The notes beneath the pieces were generated by a model. That model worked only from the letters and a program-made list of their open reading frames with translations, was not told where the DNA came from and searched no databases. Positions 24,696 through 33,911 of a stretch of DNA of 48,288 nt are shown here, one piece after another. Made by a program: the position numbers and the translations under genes. This stretch comes from Fusobacterium_C necrophorum. GTDB taxonomy: Bacteria; Fusobacteriota; Fusobacteriia; Fusobacteriales; Fusobacteriaceae. Location: NCBI RefSeq assembly GCF_900104395.1, contig NZ_FMXX01000020.1. The stretch is one strand, 5' to 3'. The first letter of the stretch is position 1; each line of letters begins with the position of its first letter.

Positions 24696-25259
24696 TTACA
24701 AACTCTCCCTTTGTTTTCTATCCTGAGCAAAGGCCAATAAGTTATCAAAAACTCTTGCCTCTCCTTCCTGTAATTTTTGTTCTTCCTCTTTTCCGTAACC
24801 TGTTCGTACTAAAATGGAAGACACTCCTGCCGCCATTCCGGCTTGCACATCCGCATATTTGTCCCCGACCATATAAGAAGACTTTCGATCAATCTCAAAT
24901 TCCAAGATTCCTTGTTCCAACATTCCCGGCTTCGGCTTTCGACAAGAACAATCCAGCTTATACTCTCCAATTCCTTTTTCCGGATGATGAGGACAGTAAT
25001 AGAATTTATCTATTTTCAGTCCAAAAGCAGATAATTTTCTTTGGAAGGCTTGATGAAAACGTTTCAAATCCTCTTCTGTATAATACTGTCTTGCAATTCC
25101 GGACTGGTTTGTTACCACGATCAAAAGATAGCCCAACTTTCTTAAAATGGAAAGAGCTTCCACAGCCCCTTTTTCAAATTCCAAATCTTTTTCTTGGTAT
25201 AAATATTTCTTCTCTACATTGAGAGTTCCGTCTCTATCTAAAAAAATTGCTTTCTTCAT
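24696..25259 (-). CDS. gmhB: D-glycero-D-manno-heptose 1,7-bisphosphate 7-phosphatase
   Basis: A HAD-family phosphatase that makes heptose phosphate for the LPS inner core. It starts with the nucleophile motif FLDRDGTLN, has VTNQSGIARQYYT, a zinc loop (CPHHPEKG and CSCRKP, with Cys and His ligands) and GDKYADVQAG with the metal aspartate. 187 residues. It stands at the head of the dcw run and is unrelated to peptidoglycan, but it matches the heptosyltransferase genes at 34871-38677. A related histidinol-phosphatase role is possible but less likely. Confidence 0.92.
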   Translation of the reverse strand: MKKAIFLDRDGTLNVEKKYLYQEKDLEFEKGAVEALSILRKLGYLLIVVTNQSGIARQYYTEEDLKRFHQAFQRKLSAFGLKIDKFYYCPHHPEKGIGEYKLDCSCRKPKPGMLEQGILEFEIDRKSSYMVGDKYADVQAGMAAGVSSILVRTGYGKEEEQKLQEGEARVFDNLLAFAQDRKQRESL

Positions 25260-25297
25260 TTTTGATTCCTTTATTTTACAAAGTATTTAGCCTATTT

Positions 25298-25326
25298 ATC
25301 ATACTCTAATTTTTATCTTTTGTATA
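25298..25326 (-). promoter_or_regulatory. Candidate promoter for gmhB and the dcw cluster
   Basis: TATACA (25321-25326), 17-base spacer, TATGAT (25298-25303) on the minus strand, 38 bases before the gmhB ATG and just behind the terminator of the preceding unit. Confidence 0.55.
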
Positions 25327-25334
25327 CTTATTTT

Positions 25335-25366
25335 TAATAAAAAAGGGGGGACTTTTTTCGTCCCCT
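25335..25366 (-). terminator. Terminator after the DHH phosphoesterase gene
   Basis: On the minus strand GGGGAC, a seven-base loop GAAAAAA and GTCCCC, followed by CC and a run of six T. It starts 11 bases after the stop at 25377 and closes the long LPS-recA-leuS run. Confidence 0.88.
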
Positions 25367-25376
25367 TCCCCTTCTA

Positions 25377-26459
25377 TTAAAAATTTCCCAATTTTAATGC
25401 ATCCATAGATTCATAGAAAAGTTCTAATAAATTCTCCTTAAAACGATCCCGATTATAGATTTTGCAACCAGAAGCATTCTTATGTCCGCCACCGGAATGT
25501 CCACAAAATTCTCCCAACTTCTGAGCTAAGATACTCACATCAAAATTTCCTTTTCCACGGAAAGAAACAGTTCCATATATATTTACAAATGCAATGACAT
25601 CGAATTGATATTTTTTATCTAAAAAAAAGTAGTCCGCTATCATGGACTGATAATTGACATCCACTCCGTAGATAACCCCGATTCTATGATTTCGAAATAC
25701 ATATTCTGTGACACTTCTTTTTGCAAAATCATAAGCATTTTGAAATTGATGATCGTAGGCATCTTGTAAACGATAAAAATAACCGAATAAGTCTTGACTA
25801 TATTGTTCAGTTCCTATATTTTCCTGAATAGCTCTATAAAAACCTACACTCCCCAATAACTTTTCCGCCGCATTGATTGCCAAAGCCTTTTTCTTCCAGA
25901 GTGTATCTGTAAGTGTCTCTCCCAACTGTTTCCAATGGAAGGTGTCCCATTCTGAAGTTGCCTTTGCCAAGTCATAGAAAGAATGATACAGTCTTTCATA
26001 TTCTTCCCCTTGTTCCATCCAAGTTCTGAAGAATTCCAAACTCAAAAAAGCTGCACTTTCTTCTTCCGACCAACGATGTGAAATTTGTTTCCCTCTTTCA
26101 TGAAAACTATAGGTATCTGGATGATTGGTAATATGATGATCAATATGAATCATGGGGACATCACATAAGTATCCCATAGCTAACCAACCCAAAGGGGGAA
26201 TGGGTCTATCCAAAATATAGATCTTATCTCGTATTCCCAAATCATTATACTTACAAATATAATCAAAGAGTCTTTCCGTCTGTTCCTCTGTCACATCCAT
26301 TCCGCTAAAAATTAAAAAACTCTGTTCTGGGTTTATTCTTTCCTCAAAGGCTTTCACAATGGTAGCAGCTACTAAACCGTCTGCATCTCCATGCGTGACA
26401 ATGACCACCAAGGGGTTTTTTCTTTTCTGCAATCTCGTATCACAGACAATATCTGCCAT
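25377..26459 (-). CDS. DHH/DHHA1-family phosphoesterase
   Basis: 360 residues. HGDADGLVAA near residue 24 and MIHIDHHITNHPD near 125 give the DHH-type metal site. The C-terminal GHSGGGHKNASGCK is the DHHA1 motif. Family members cleave nano-RNA, pAp, cyclic di-AMP products or polyphosphate. This protein lacks the PAS and GGDEF parts of GdpP and is not a close NrnA match to my eye, so the substrate is left open. It is 12 bases after leuS and is the last gene of its unit. Confidence 0.85.
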   Translation of the reverse strand: MADIVCDTRLQKRKNPLVVIVTHGDADGLVAATIVKAFEERINPEQSFLIFSGMDVTEEQTERLFDYICKYNDLGIRDKIYILDRPIPPLGWLAMGYLCDVPMIHIDHHITNHPDTYSFHERGKQISHRWSEEESAAFLSLEFFRTWMEQGEEYERLYHSFYDLAKATSEWDTFHWKQLGETLTDTLWKKKALAINAAEKLLGSVGFYRAIQENIGTEQYSQDLFGYFYRLQDAYDHQFQNAYDFAKRSVTEYVFRNHRIGVIYGVDVNYQSMIADYFFLDKKYQFDVIAFVNIYGTVSFRGKGNFDVSILAQKLGEFCGHSGGGHKNASGCKIYNRDRFKENLLELFYESMDALKLGNF

Positions 26460-26471
26460 AATTTTCCCTTT

Positions 26472-29030
26472 CTATTTTACCACAATATTTACGATTTTAT
26501 TTGGAACAACAATTACTTTTATCAAAACTTTTCCTTCCATATGTTTTATGACATTCGGAACCGATAGTGCAAGTGTTTCAATTTCTTCTTTCGAAGTTCC
26601 TCGTTCCACTTCCAAACTTCCTCTCATCTTCCCGTTGACTTGAATTGCCATTACCACATCGTCCGTTATAATGTATTTTTCATCGTATACCGGCCATTCC
26701 TGGTCAGAAACATAGCCCGTTTCCCCAATGCTTTCCCATAATTCTTCACAGAAATGAGGTACAAAAGGAGACAGCATAATCACGATTTGCTTCAAGGCTT
26801 CTCCCAATACTCTTCTATATTGTGTAGAATCCGATTTGTATACCTGTATCTCATTCAATAATTCCATAATTGCCGCAATGGAAGTGTTAAAATGATAGTC
26901 GTTCTCTATGGACTCCGTTACTTTTTTAATGGTTTGATTTAACTTAATAATCAAAGCCTTATCTGCCTTAGAAATTGCTGTATAATCAATTTTTTCTAAG
27001 GAAATATGAGTTTGATTTTCCAATACCAATCTCCATACTCTTGTCAGGAAACGGTAAGCTCCTATCAAACCATTTTCATTCCATTCCAATTCTTTTTCAG
27101 GAGGAGCGGCAAACATAATGAAAAGTCTTGTGGTATCTGCTCCATATTTCAAAATCATTTCTTCCGGATCTACCCCGTTATTTTTAGATTTTGACATTTT
27201 TTCAACTTTGACAAGCAATTCCTCTCCCGTTTTTTTCGAAAAGGCTTTTTCTCCTCGTAATTCCACTTCTTCCGCAAATAAGAAACGATTTTCTTCTGCG
27301 GAATAATAAGATGGTCCCAATACCATTCCCTGTGTCAATAATCGTTTAAACGGCTCATTGGAAGATAGATAGCCTAAATCTCGTAACATTTTATGGAAAA
27401 ATCTTGCATACAGCAAATGCATCACGGCATGTTCGACTCCCCCAATATATTGATCCACTGGTGTCCATCCGTCTACAATGTTTTTATCAAAAGGGAGATC
27501 CTGATTCTTGGAATCACAATATCGTAAGAAATACCAAGAAGAATCTACAAAAGTGTCCATCGTGTCGGTATCTCTTCTCGCAGGGCCTCCGCAACAAGGG
27601 CAGGTAGCATTTTTAAAAGATTCCGATGTTTCCAAAGGATTTCCATTTCCCGAAAATTGAATATCTTCCGGCAACATCACAGGTAAATTTTCATCTTTTT
27701 CCAATACTTCTCCACATGTTTCGCAGTATAATACTGGAATTGGCGTTCCCCAATATCTTTGTCGTGATACACCCCAGTCTTTCAATCGATATTTAAAAGT
27801 TCTTTTCGCAAAGCCTTTTTTCTCTCCAAATTCTGCCATCTTTACAAGAGCTTCTCTGTTGGAAATTCCATTGAATTCTTCTGCTGAAGCTTGTACCACT
27901 CCGTCTTCTACAAAGGGAAGTACTGGATTTCTATCTGACGGAACGATGACTGCTTTGATATCCAAGTTGTATTTCTTAGCAAAGGCATAATCTCTCTCAT
28001 CATGGGCAGGAACAGCCATAACTGCTCCTGTTCCATAGTTCATCAACACATAGTCTCCAATCCATAGAGGGACTTCCTTTTGATTGTATGGATTTCTGAC
28101 ATGCCAAGTGGTGTCAATTCCATTTTTCTCTTTTCCCTCTGCAGTTCTCTCTATGACATCCATATTTTTCATAGCCATAACTGCCGATTTTATGCTCGGA
28201 TTTACTTTCAAAATTTCATCTACTATCGGATGTTCCGGTGCCACCACCGCATAGGTCACTCCATAAATTGTATCCACTCTTGTCGTAAATACGGGAAGTT
28301 CCATATTGTTTTCCACAACTTGAAAGACGACTTCGGTTCCAAAAGATTTTCCAATCCAATTTTTTTGCATCGTCAAAACTTTTTCAGGCCAACCTCCTCG
28401 AAGTTCTTCATGTCCTTCCAATAATTCATCTGCATAATCCGTAATTTTGAAAAACCATTGTTCCAATTCTTTTTGAATGACGGTCGTTTTACTATGCCGC
28501 CAACATTTTCCGTCCTCTACCTGTTCATTCGCCAAAACCGTCTGACAATCAGGGCACCAATTTACTAAAGACTTCTTTTTATAGACCAATCCTTTTTCAT
28601 ACATCTTTTTAAAAATCCATTGATTCCATTTATAATATTCCGGAGTATAGCTGGCAATTTCTCTATCCCAATCATAAGAAAACCCTAATAGTTTCAATTG
28701 TCTTTTCATATTTTCAATATTGGCTTTCGTCCATGTTGCAGGATGAGCTCCATTCTGAATCGCGGCATTTTCCGCCGGCAGTCCAAAGGAATCCCATCCC
28801 ATAGGATGAAGGACATTATAGCCTTTCATTCTTTTGTATCGTGCAATGACATCTCCTATGGTATAATTTCTCGCATGACCTACATGTAATTTTCCTGACG
28901 GGTAAGGGAGCATCTCCAAAACATAATAGTTTTCTTTTCCTTCTACTACATTGCTCCCTTTAAATACTTGATCTTTTTCCCATTTTTCTTGCCATTTTTG
29001 TTCTACCTCTCTAAAAACATACTCCTTCAA
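26472..29030 (-). CDS. leuS: Leucyl-tRNA synthetase
   Basis: A class I synthetase of 852 residues. The HIGH-type motif is PYPSGKLHVGHARNYT, an editing domain (about residues 220-420) contains TTRVDTIYG and GTGAVMAVPAHDERD, and KMSKSKNNGVDPEE is the second signature. The zinc-binding CETCG and CPCCG pairs are retained. The start codon is TTG at 29030, with GAGGT eight bases upstream. No ATG fits the family start MKEYVFREVEQKWQ. It lies 17 bases after the sigma factor gene. Confidence 0.97.
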   Translation of the reverse strand: MKEYVFREVEQKWQEKWEKDQVFKGSNVVEGKENYYVLEMLPYPSGKLHVGHARNYTIGDVIARYKRMKGYNVLHPMGWDSFGLPAENAAIQNGAHPATWTKANIENMKRQLKLLGFSYDWDREIASYTPEYYKWNQWIFKKMYEKGLVYKKKSLVNWCPDCQTVLANEQVEDGKCWRHSKTTVIQKELEQWFFKITDYADELLEGHEELRGGWPEKVLTMQKNWIGKSFGTEVVFQVVENNMELPVFTTRVDTIYGVTYAVVAPEHPIVDEILKVNPSIKSAVMAMKNMDVIERTAEGKEKNGIDTTWHVRNPYNQKEVPLWIGDYVLMNYGTGAVMAVPAHDERDYAFAKKYNLDIKAVIVPSDRNPVLPFVEDGVVQASAEEFNGISNREALVKMAEFGEKKGFAKRTFKYRLKDWGVSRQRYWGTPIPVLYCETCGEVLEKDENLPVMLPEDIQFSGNGNPLETSESFKNATCPCCGGPARRDTDTMDTFVDSSWYFLRYCDSKNQDLPFDKNIVDGWTPVDQYIGGVEHAVMHLLYARFFHKMLRDLGYLSSNEPFKRLLTQGMVLGPSYYSAEENRFLFAEEVELRGEKAFSKKTGEELLVKVEKMSKSKNNGVDPEEMILKYGADTTRLFIMFAAPPEKELEWNENGLIGAYRFLTRVWRLVLENQTHISLEKIDYTAISKADKALIIKLNQTIKKVTESIENDYHFNTSIAAIMELLNEIQVYKSDSTQYRRVLGEALKQIVIMLSPFVPHFCEELWESIGETGYVSDQEWPVYDEKYIITDDVVMAIQVNGKMRGSLEVERGTSKEEIETLALSVPNVIKHMEGKVLIKVIVVPNKIVNIVVK

Positions 29031-29047
29031 ACTTCTTCACCTCTAAC

Positions 29048-29641
29048 CTATTCTAAATTATATTTCTGAAGCCATACTTCACTTTTTTTCTTAATTCGTT
29101 GAAAAGCGTTGTCAATACTTTTACTATTTTTCGAGAGTATCATTCCAATCTCACGATAGGAATATCCCTGTATCATATAGTGAAAAATTTCCTTCTCAAA
29201 AGCACTGAAACTTTCCTGAATATATTGGTAATATTCCTGAATTTTCTCCTTGGATAAATAGAGTTCCTCTGGATCATAGGAACTTTTTCCCAATAATTCT
29301 TCCTCTCCCAACAGAGGATTCTTGATCACAGCATGATGAAATACCAGATTCTTTTTCGTATTAGAGGCCTTAATGGCAGAAATCAATTGTCTGCGAATAC
29401 AAAGAATTGCAAAGGTACGAAAAGAAGATTTTTCTTTATCGTATGCCTTTAATGCCTTTAATAAGCCCAACATTCCTTCCTGAAGTAAATCCTGTTTCTC
29501 CGCTCCGACCATATAATAATGACTCGCACTCATAGAAATTACATTTTGATAACATTCTATGATAAAAGTAATGGCTTCCTGATCTCCATTTTTTGCTTTC
29601 TCAATCAATTCTTCCGGTATATTTTCCTGTTCTAAATTCAA
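29048..29641 (-). CDS. Sigma-70 family factor, SigH-like
   Basis: 197 residues. Region 2 has QDLLQEGMLGLLKALKAYD and FRTFAILCIRRQLISAIKAS, where the aromatic and arginine residues melt and read the -10 box. Region 4 has the helix-turn-helix YREIGMILSKNSKSIDNAFQR. The layout and spacing resemble the Bacillus stationary-phase/competence factor SigH. The start is TTG at 29641 with GAGG seven bases upstream. No anti-sigma gene is next to it. It lies between rlmB and leuS, the same kind of neighbourhood as sigH next to an RlmB-type methylase gene in Firmicutes. Confidence 0.85.
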   Translation of the reverse strand: MNLEQENIPEELIEKAKNGDQEAITFIIECYQNVISMSASHYYMVGAEKQDLLQEGMLGLLKALKAYDKEKSSFRTFAILCIRRQLISAIKASNTKKNLVFHHAVIKNPLLGEEELLGKSSYDPEELYLSKEKIQEYYQYIQESFSAFEKEIFHYMIQGYSYREIGMILSKNSKSIDNAFQRIKKKSEVWLQKYNLE

Positions 29642-29650
29642 TTTTTTGCC

Positions 29651-30367
29651 TCATTTCCACTTTTGAAATTTTGCAATTTCCGATAATAAAATTCCTCCCG
29701 CCACAGATACGTTTAAGGAATTAATTTTTCCTCTCATCTGAATTTTAATCAACTTATCACAGTGTTCTCTCACTTTTTTCCGAAGCCCTGTTCCCTCATT
29801 TCCGAGAATCAGAACCACTTTTTTCGGATATTGCTCTTCTTGACAAGATAATTCCGCCTCTCCGGCAGCTCCGTACACCCAATAATCTATCTTCTTCAAT
29901 TTTTCAATTGCATTGGATAAATTCGTTACCTTGATAATCGGAACATATTCAATCGCTCCCGTCGAAGTTTTGACCACGGTTTCATTGATTCTAACCGAAT
30001 TTCTTTCCGGAATAAGAATGCCGTCCACCCCAAACACCTCCGCACTTCGGATTAAAGCCCCAAAATTTCGAGGATCCTGAATTTCATCCAACATGAGTAA
30101 AATAGACTGTGATCTTCCTGCCATACGTTCTAAAAATTCATCAAAGTCTTGATAGTAATCATAGTCTGTCAAAAAAATACAAAAGCCCTGTGAATTTTCC
30201 ACTTTTTTATTCGTATAAAAAATTTTTACATTTCTTTCGGAAGCCAGTCTTTGTATTTTTTGCAATATTTCTCCTCGTACTCCCTTATATACTTCCAATT
30301 TTTCAATTGTCTTTTCCCGATTGTTTAGGACCTCCAGGACAGGATTCACCCCTATCACTCTCTCCAT
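29651..30367 (-). CDS. rlmB: 23S rRNA (guanosine-2'-O-)-methyltransferase, RlmB/SpoU family
   Basis: A SPOUT methylase that modifies a ribose in the peptidyl-transferase region of 23S rRNA. N-terminal substrate-binding domain GVNPVLEVLNN. The catalytic part has LDEIQDPRNFGALIRSAE, LILGNEGTGL and the knot motif MRGKINSLNVSVAGGILL. 238 residues. It could also be the tRNA-modifying TrmH-like paralogue, but the N-terminal domain favours RlmB. Confidence 0.92.
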   Translation of the reverse strand: MERVIGVNPVLEVLNNREKTIEKLEVYKGVRGEILQKIQRLASERNVKIFYTNKKVENSQGFCIFLTDYDYYQDFDEFLERMAGRSQSILLMLDEIQDPRNFGALIRSAEVFGVDGILIPERNSVRINETVVKTSTGAIEYVPIIKVTNLSNAIEKLKKIDYWVYGAAGEAELSCQEEQYPKKVVLILGNEGTGLRKKVREHCDKLIKIQMRGKINSLNVSVAGGILLSEIAKFQKWK

Positions 30368-30376
30368 TCTCTCTCC

Positions 30377-31645
30377 TTATGCGTCTACCTTAATTCTCTC
30401 TATATTCGCTCCCAAAGCTTGCAGCTTTATTTCCAAACTTTCATAACCCCTATCCACATGATAAATACGATTGACAATACTTTTTCCCGGAGATTTTAAA
30501 GCCGCCAGCACCAAAGAAGCCCCTGCTCGCAAATCGCTTGCCATTACTTCCGCGGAAGAGAAGTGATCCACTCCCGTAATCGTCGCCTTGGATCCGTCAA
30601 TATCAATTTTCGCTCCCATACGATTCAGCTCCGGTACATGCATAAATCGATTTTCAAAAATAGTTTCCTTAATCTCACTGGTTCCTTTAATAAAGCACAT
30701 TAAAGTCATAATAGGAGATTGTAAATCTGTTGGGAATCCGGGATGCGGCATCGTTGTAATTTTTCCCGGTTTTAAATCTTCCAACTTGGATAATACGGTG
30801 AAAACTCCTTCCTTTATTTCATATTTCAATCCCATTTCTTCCAGTTTGGAAAGAAAGCTTGCCAAATCTTCCCGAACAACACCGCGAACACTAATCTTGC
30901 CTTGAAATAGGATGGCGGCAATGATGTAGGTTCCCGCAACAATTCTATCCGGAATGATGCTATGCTCACAGGCGTGCAATTCTTCCACTCCTTCAATTTC
31001 CAAACGGCTTCTTCCCGCTCCTGTAATTTTTGCTCCCATTTTATTCAAAAAATTACATAAATCCACAATTTCGGGTTCTTTCGCAGCATTTTCCAAAATA
31101 GTTTTTCCTTTGGCTTTCACAGCGGCCATAATAATATTTTCCGTTGCTCCTACGCTTGGAAAATCCAATATAATTTCATTTCCAATGAGCTCTTCCGCCT
31201 CCGCATAGACGTAACCGTGATCAATATGAATTTGTACCCCTAATTGCTCGAAGCCCTTCAGGTGCAAATCCACCGGTCTGGAACCGATAGCACATCCTCC
31301 CGGTAGAGAAACAGTTGCTTTTTTAGAATGTGCCAACATTCCCCCCATGACCAAAAAAGAAGCTCTCATTTTTTTGACTAAATCATAACTAGCCTCTAAA
31401 TTGCTCAAGCCTGTATTGATAATTTCATAGGAATGATCCTCCAACTTTGTAATTTGCAGCCCCAAACTTTCCAGCAATTTTACCAAAGTTCGAATATCTC
31501 GCAAATTTGGTACATTCTTCAAAACATACCTTCCTTTTGCCACCAAAGTAGCTATCATAATCGGCAAAGTGGAATTTTTTGACCCTTCCACCGTCAATTC
31601 TCCCACTAAATCTTTCCCGCCAATAATTTGAAATGCCTCTACCAT
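30377..31645 (-). CDS. murA: UDP-N-acetylglucosamine 1-carboxyvinyltransferase
   Basis: First committed step of peptidoglycan synthesis, using phosphoenolpyruvate. It has GSKNSTLPIMIATL near residue 23, and the active-site loop LPGGCAIGSRPVDLH with the cysteine that fosfomycin attacks. DLRAGASLVLAAL and the final RGYESLEIKLQALGA are typical. Two adjacent ATGs (31648, 31645) are possible starts. The second has the better spacing (six bases) to AGGAG. It is separate from the dcw cluster, in the recA-leuS run. Confidence 0.96.
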   Translation of the reverse strand: MVEAFQIIGGKDLVGELTVEGSKNSTLPIMIATLVAKGRYVLKNVPNLRDIRTLVKLLESLGLQITKLEDHSYEIINTGLSNLEASYDLVKKMRASFLVMGGMLAHSKKATVSLPGGCAIGSRPVDLHLKGFEQLGVQIHIDHGYVYAEAEELIGNEIILDFPSVGATENIIMAAVKAKGKTILENAAKEPEIVDLCNFLNKMGAKITGAGRSRLEIEGVEELHACEHSIIPDRIVAGTYIIAAILFQGKISVRGVVREDLASFLSKLEEMGLKYEIKEGVFTVLSKLEDLKPGKITTMPHPGFPTDLQSPIMTLMCFIKGTSEIKETIFENRFMHVPELNRMGAKIDIDGSKATITGVDHFSSAEVMASDLRAGASLVLAALKSPGKSIVNRIYHVDRGYESLEIKLQALGANIERIKVDA

Positions 31646-31677
31646 CATATTCTCCTTTAAAAATAAGTTATTTTATA

Positions 31678-32334
31678 TTATAACATATTCTTCTCTTTTT
31701 TTCTTAAAATAATGTGTTCTTTCTCATAATTTTTATCTACCAAAAAAAAGTCGGATATGTATTCTTGATATCCCTCTTCATAAACGGATACGGCAACTTT
31801 CTGATTATCTCCGATATTTCGGAATTGATAATAGCCTAAAGCATCTGAAAACACCTGATCTATGGTTTCCAAATTTTCATTTCTCAGACGAACGGTAACA
31901 CCGGAAAGAGCTTTTACTCCATCTGTAACAATTCCTAAAATATGAGAATATCTTTTTTTCAATACAATCTGCAAATTTTTTATCGGTCGCCCCTCTCGAA
32001 TCAAGATAATTTCTCCTCCTGCCAAAAAACCCTCTTTTTGAGCAAAAATGCTAAGTAAACCCGAATCTACTGAAAATTGAAATTTCCCATACTTATCACT
32101 TTGTACGGTTCGGACCTTTCCATTCTGTTTCGCTTCCAAAACAACTTCCGCAATAGCATAGCCTTCTTCGTCCAATACCATTCCTTCCAACTTCTGCTCC
32201 TTCTCTCTGCTCGAAACAGTCATGTTGATATGTTGCCTTGTCGAACCCTTTCCGTTTGTGTTTCCGATACTCTGTATCGGAAAACCGGAGATAGACAGTA
32301 AGAATATCCATAAAGATAGGAATAGTTTTCTCAT
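31678..32334 (-). CDS. Exported protein with two carboxypeptidase-regulatory-like domains
   Basis: 218 residues. The N-terminus MRKLFLSLWIFLLSISG is a signal peptide with no lipobox cysteine. After a short linker come two similar beta-sandwich units: about residues 48-125 (LEGMVLDEEGYAIAEVVLEA and DKYGKFQFSV) and 131-205 (ILGIVTDGVKALSGVTVRL and DALGYYQFRNI). This is the CarboxypepD_reg/CNA-B-like fold seen in surface and periplasmic proteins. Function is unknown to me. It lies between tsaD and murA with eight- and 32-base gaps, so it is co-transcribed with housekeeping genes. Confidence 0.78.
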   Translation of the reverse strand: MRKLFLSLWIFLLSISGFPIQSIGNTNGKGSTRQHINMTVSSREKEQKLEGMVLDEEGYAIAEVVLEAKQNGKVRTVQSDKYGKFQFSVDSGLLSIFAQKEGFLAGGEIILIREGRPIKNLQIVLKKRYSHILGIVTDGVKALSGVTVRLRNENLETIDQVFSDALGYYQFRNIGDNQKVAVSVYEEGYQEYISDFFLVDKNYEKEHIILRKKEKNML

Positions 32335-32342
32335 ATTTCCTC

Positions 32343-33350
32343 CTAAATATCCTGATGAATGTCCAAAGTAGCGATTCCATTCAAGTCATAACCTGCTGCT
32401 TTCCCTCCGTTTTGAATCTTATAATAAGCGGCTTCCGCAATCATGGCGGCATTGTCCGTGCAAAGTCGCATACTTGGATATAATAGTTTCATTCCTTCTT
32501 GTTCCGCTCTTTCCGACAGTTGTTTTCTCAATAAAGAATTGGCTGCCACACCTCCTGCCAATAAAATATGTTTTACCTTTTTTTCTTTAGCGGCCGCAAT
32601 CGTTTTTTCCGTCAAAATATCGACTACAGTTCCTAAAAAAGAAGCTGCCAAATCCTCTTTTTTATAACTTTCCCCTCTCAATTTCATTTTATGATCAAAG
32701 TTAATCACCGCCGTTTTAATTCCCGAAAAGCTGAACTCGTACTTCTTCACTTTCGGCTTAGTCAATTTTAAATACTGAGGATTTCCCTGATAATACATCT
32801 TATCTATGATAGGACCTCCCGGATATCCCAAGCCCAACACCCGTGCCACTTTATCACAACTTTCTCCAACGGCATCGTCCAAAGTTCCTCCTAAATTATG
32901 AAATTCATGCTTTTCATCCATATAAATAATATTGGTATGTCCTCCGGAAACAACCAAACTAATACATGGCAACTCGACTTCGTGCTCCAAAAAATTTGCA
33001 TAGATATGCCCTTTGATATGATGAACCGGAATCAAGGGAATATGATTGGCATAAGCCAAAGCTTTTGCAAAAGAAATTCCTACCAATAGAGCTCCAATCA
33101 ATCCGGGAGCATAGGTCACTGCGATATAGTCCACCTCCTGCAGACTTATCTTTGCTTCTGTTAAACTTTCTTCCAAAATTGCCGCAATATTTTTGATATG
33201 TTGTCTGGAAGCAATCTCCGGTACCACCCCGCCATATTCTTTATGAATATCAATTTGAGATGAAATATAATTCGATAAAATTGTTTTTCCGTCTTGAATG
33301 ATTGCAATGGAAGTTTCATCACAAGAGCTCTCAATTCCTAATATAATCAT
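32343..33350 (-). CDS. tsaD: tRNA N6-adenosine threonylcarbamoyltransferase
   Basis: Catalytic subunit that places the t6A modification at position 37 of ANN-reading tRNAs. N-terminal LGIESSCDETSIAI, the metal-binding histidines in VHHIKGHIYAN, SGGHTNIIYM and LAGGVAANSLLR. 335 residues. The partners TsaB, TsaC and TsaE are not in the window. Confidence 0.97.
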   Translation of the reverse strand: MIILGIESSCDETSIAIIQDGKTILSNYISSQIDIHKEYGGVVPEIASRQHIKNIAAILEESLTEAKISLQEVDYIAVTYAPGLIGALLVGISFAKALAYANHIPLIPVHHIKGHIYANFLEHEVELPCISLVVSGGHTNIIYMDEKHEFHNLGGTLDDAVGESCDKVARVLGLGYPGGPIIDKMYYQGNPQYLKLTKPKVKKYEFSFSGIKTAVINFDHKMKLRGESYKKEDLAASFLGTVVDILTEKTIAAAKEKKVKHILLAGGVAANSLLRKQLSERAEQEGMKLLYPSMRLCTDNAAMIAEAAYYKIQNGGKAAGYDLNGIATLDIHQDI

Positions 33351-33362
33351 AACCTTCTCTCC

Positions 33363-33911
33363 CTATTCTTCAATCTCCGCTAATGCCTTTTTAATTTCAG
33401 AATAGTGATAGCCCTTTCGTAAAAGGGCCATCACTCTCTTCTCTTTTTCTTTCTTTGCTAATGTATTCCAAATTTTTATAATTTCTTTTGTATCCGTCTG
33501 ATAAGCTTCGTCCAAAACCTTCCTGACAAACTCTCTGGAATATCCTTTCTGAAGAAGGAAATATTCCATTTTCGCCCTTCCATATTTTTTAGATTGAACC
33601 CATTGAATCGCATAACGATAATCGTCGAGATATCCCTTCTGCTGCAAGTCTTTCAACAAATCCGAAATCCACTGTTTTTGAGAACAATACCGACTCAGTT
33701 TGACTTCCAATTCCCAAGAGGAATAATCTCTTTTCGAAAGCCAAGTATAGGCACTGAAACGAAGTCGATAGCGAAAAAGTTCCTCGTATTCCTCTTCACT
33801 TAAGGCTTCTTTCCCTTGCAAAGAAAATCTTTGCATCATTTCCTTCGTGACAACAATTTGACTTCCGTCTTCGAATAATAGCTTATTCTTTCGCTTTTGA
33901 AATTTCTTCAC
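33363..33911 (-). CDS. recX: RecA-modulating protein RecX
   Basis: RecX binds RecA filaments and restrains them. The product is a chain of three-helix repeats: YEELFRYRLRFSAYTWLSKRD, then LLKDLQQKGYLDDYRYAIQW, the recognisable RecX block, then KMEYFLLQKGYSREFVRKVL. The GTG at 33911 has GGAG six bases upstream and gives 182 residues starting just before the LLFEDGSQIVV domain, so it is chosen. An ATG at 33974 would extend the protein by 21 residues but has no ribosome site. It overlaps the end of recA by 29 bases. Confidence 0.85.
   Translation of the reverse strand: MKKFQKRKNKLLFEDGSQIVVTKEMMQRFSLQGKEALSEEEYEELFRYRLRFSAYTWLSKRDYSSWELEVKLSRYCSQKQWISDLLKDLQQKGYLDDYRYAIQWVQSKKYGRAKMEYFLLQKGYSREFVRKVLDEAYQTDTKEIIKIWNTLAKKEKEKRVMALLRKGYHYSEIKKALAEIEE

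Noticed and set aside
24668..25222. Plus-strand open frame of 184 codons opposite gmhB
   Set aside because: Antisense to a clear HAD phosphatase; no recognisable domain or ribosome site.
26472..29200. T-box or other riboswitch ahead of leuS
   Set aside because: Only 17 bases separate leuS from the preceding gene, so there is no room for a leader; no T-box sequence was seen.
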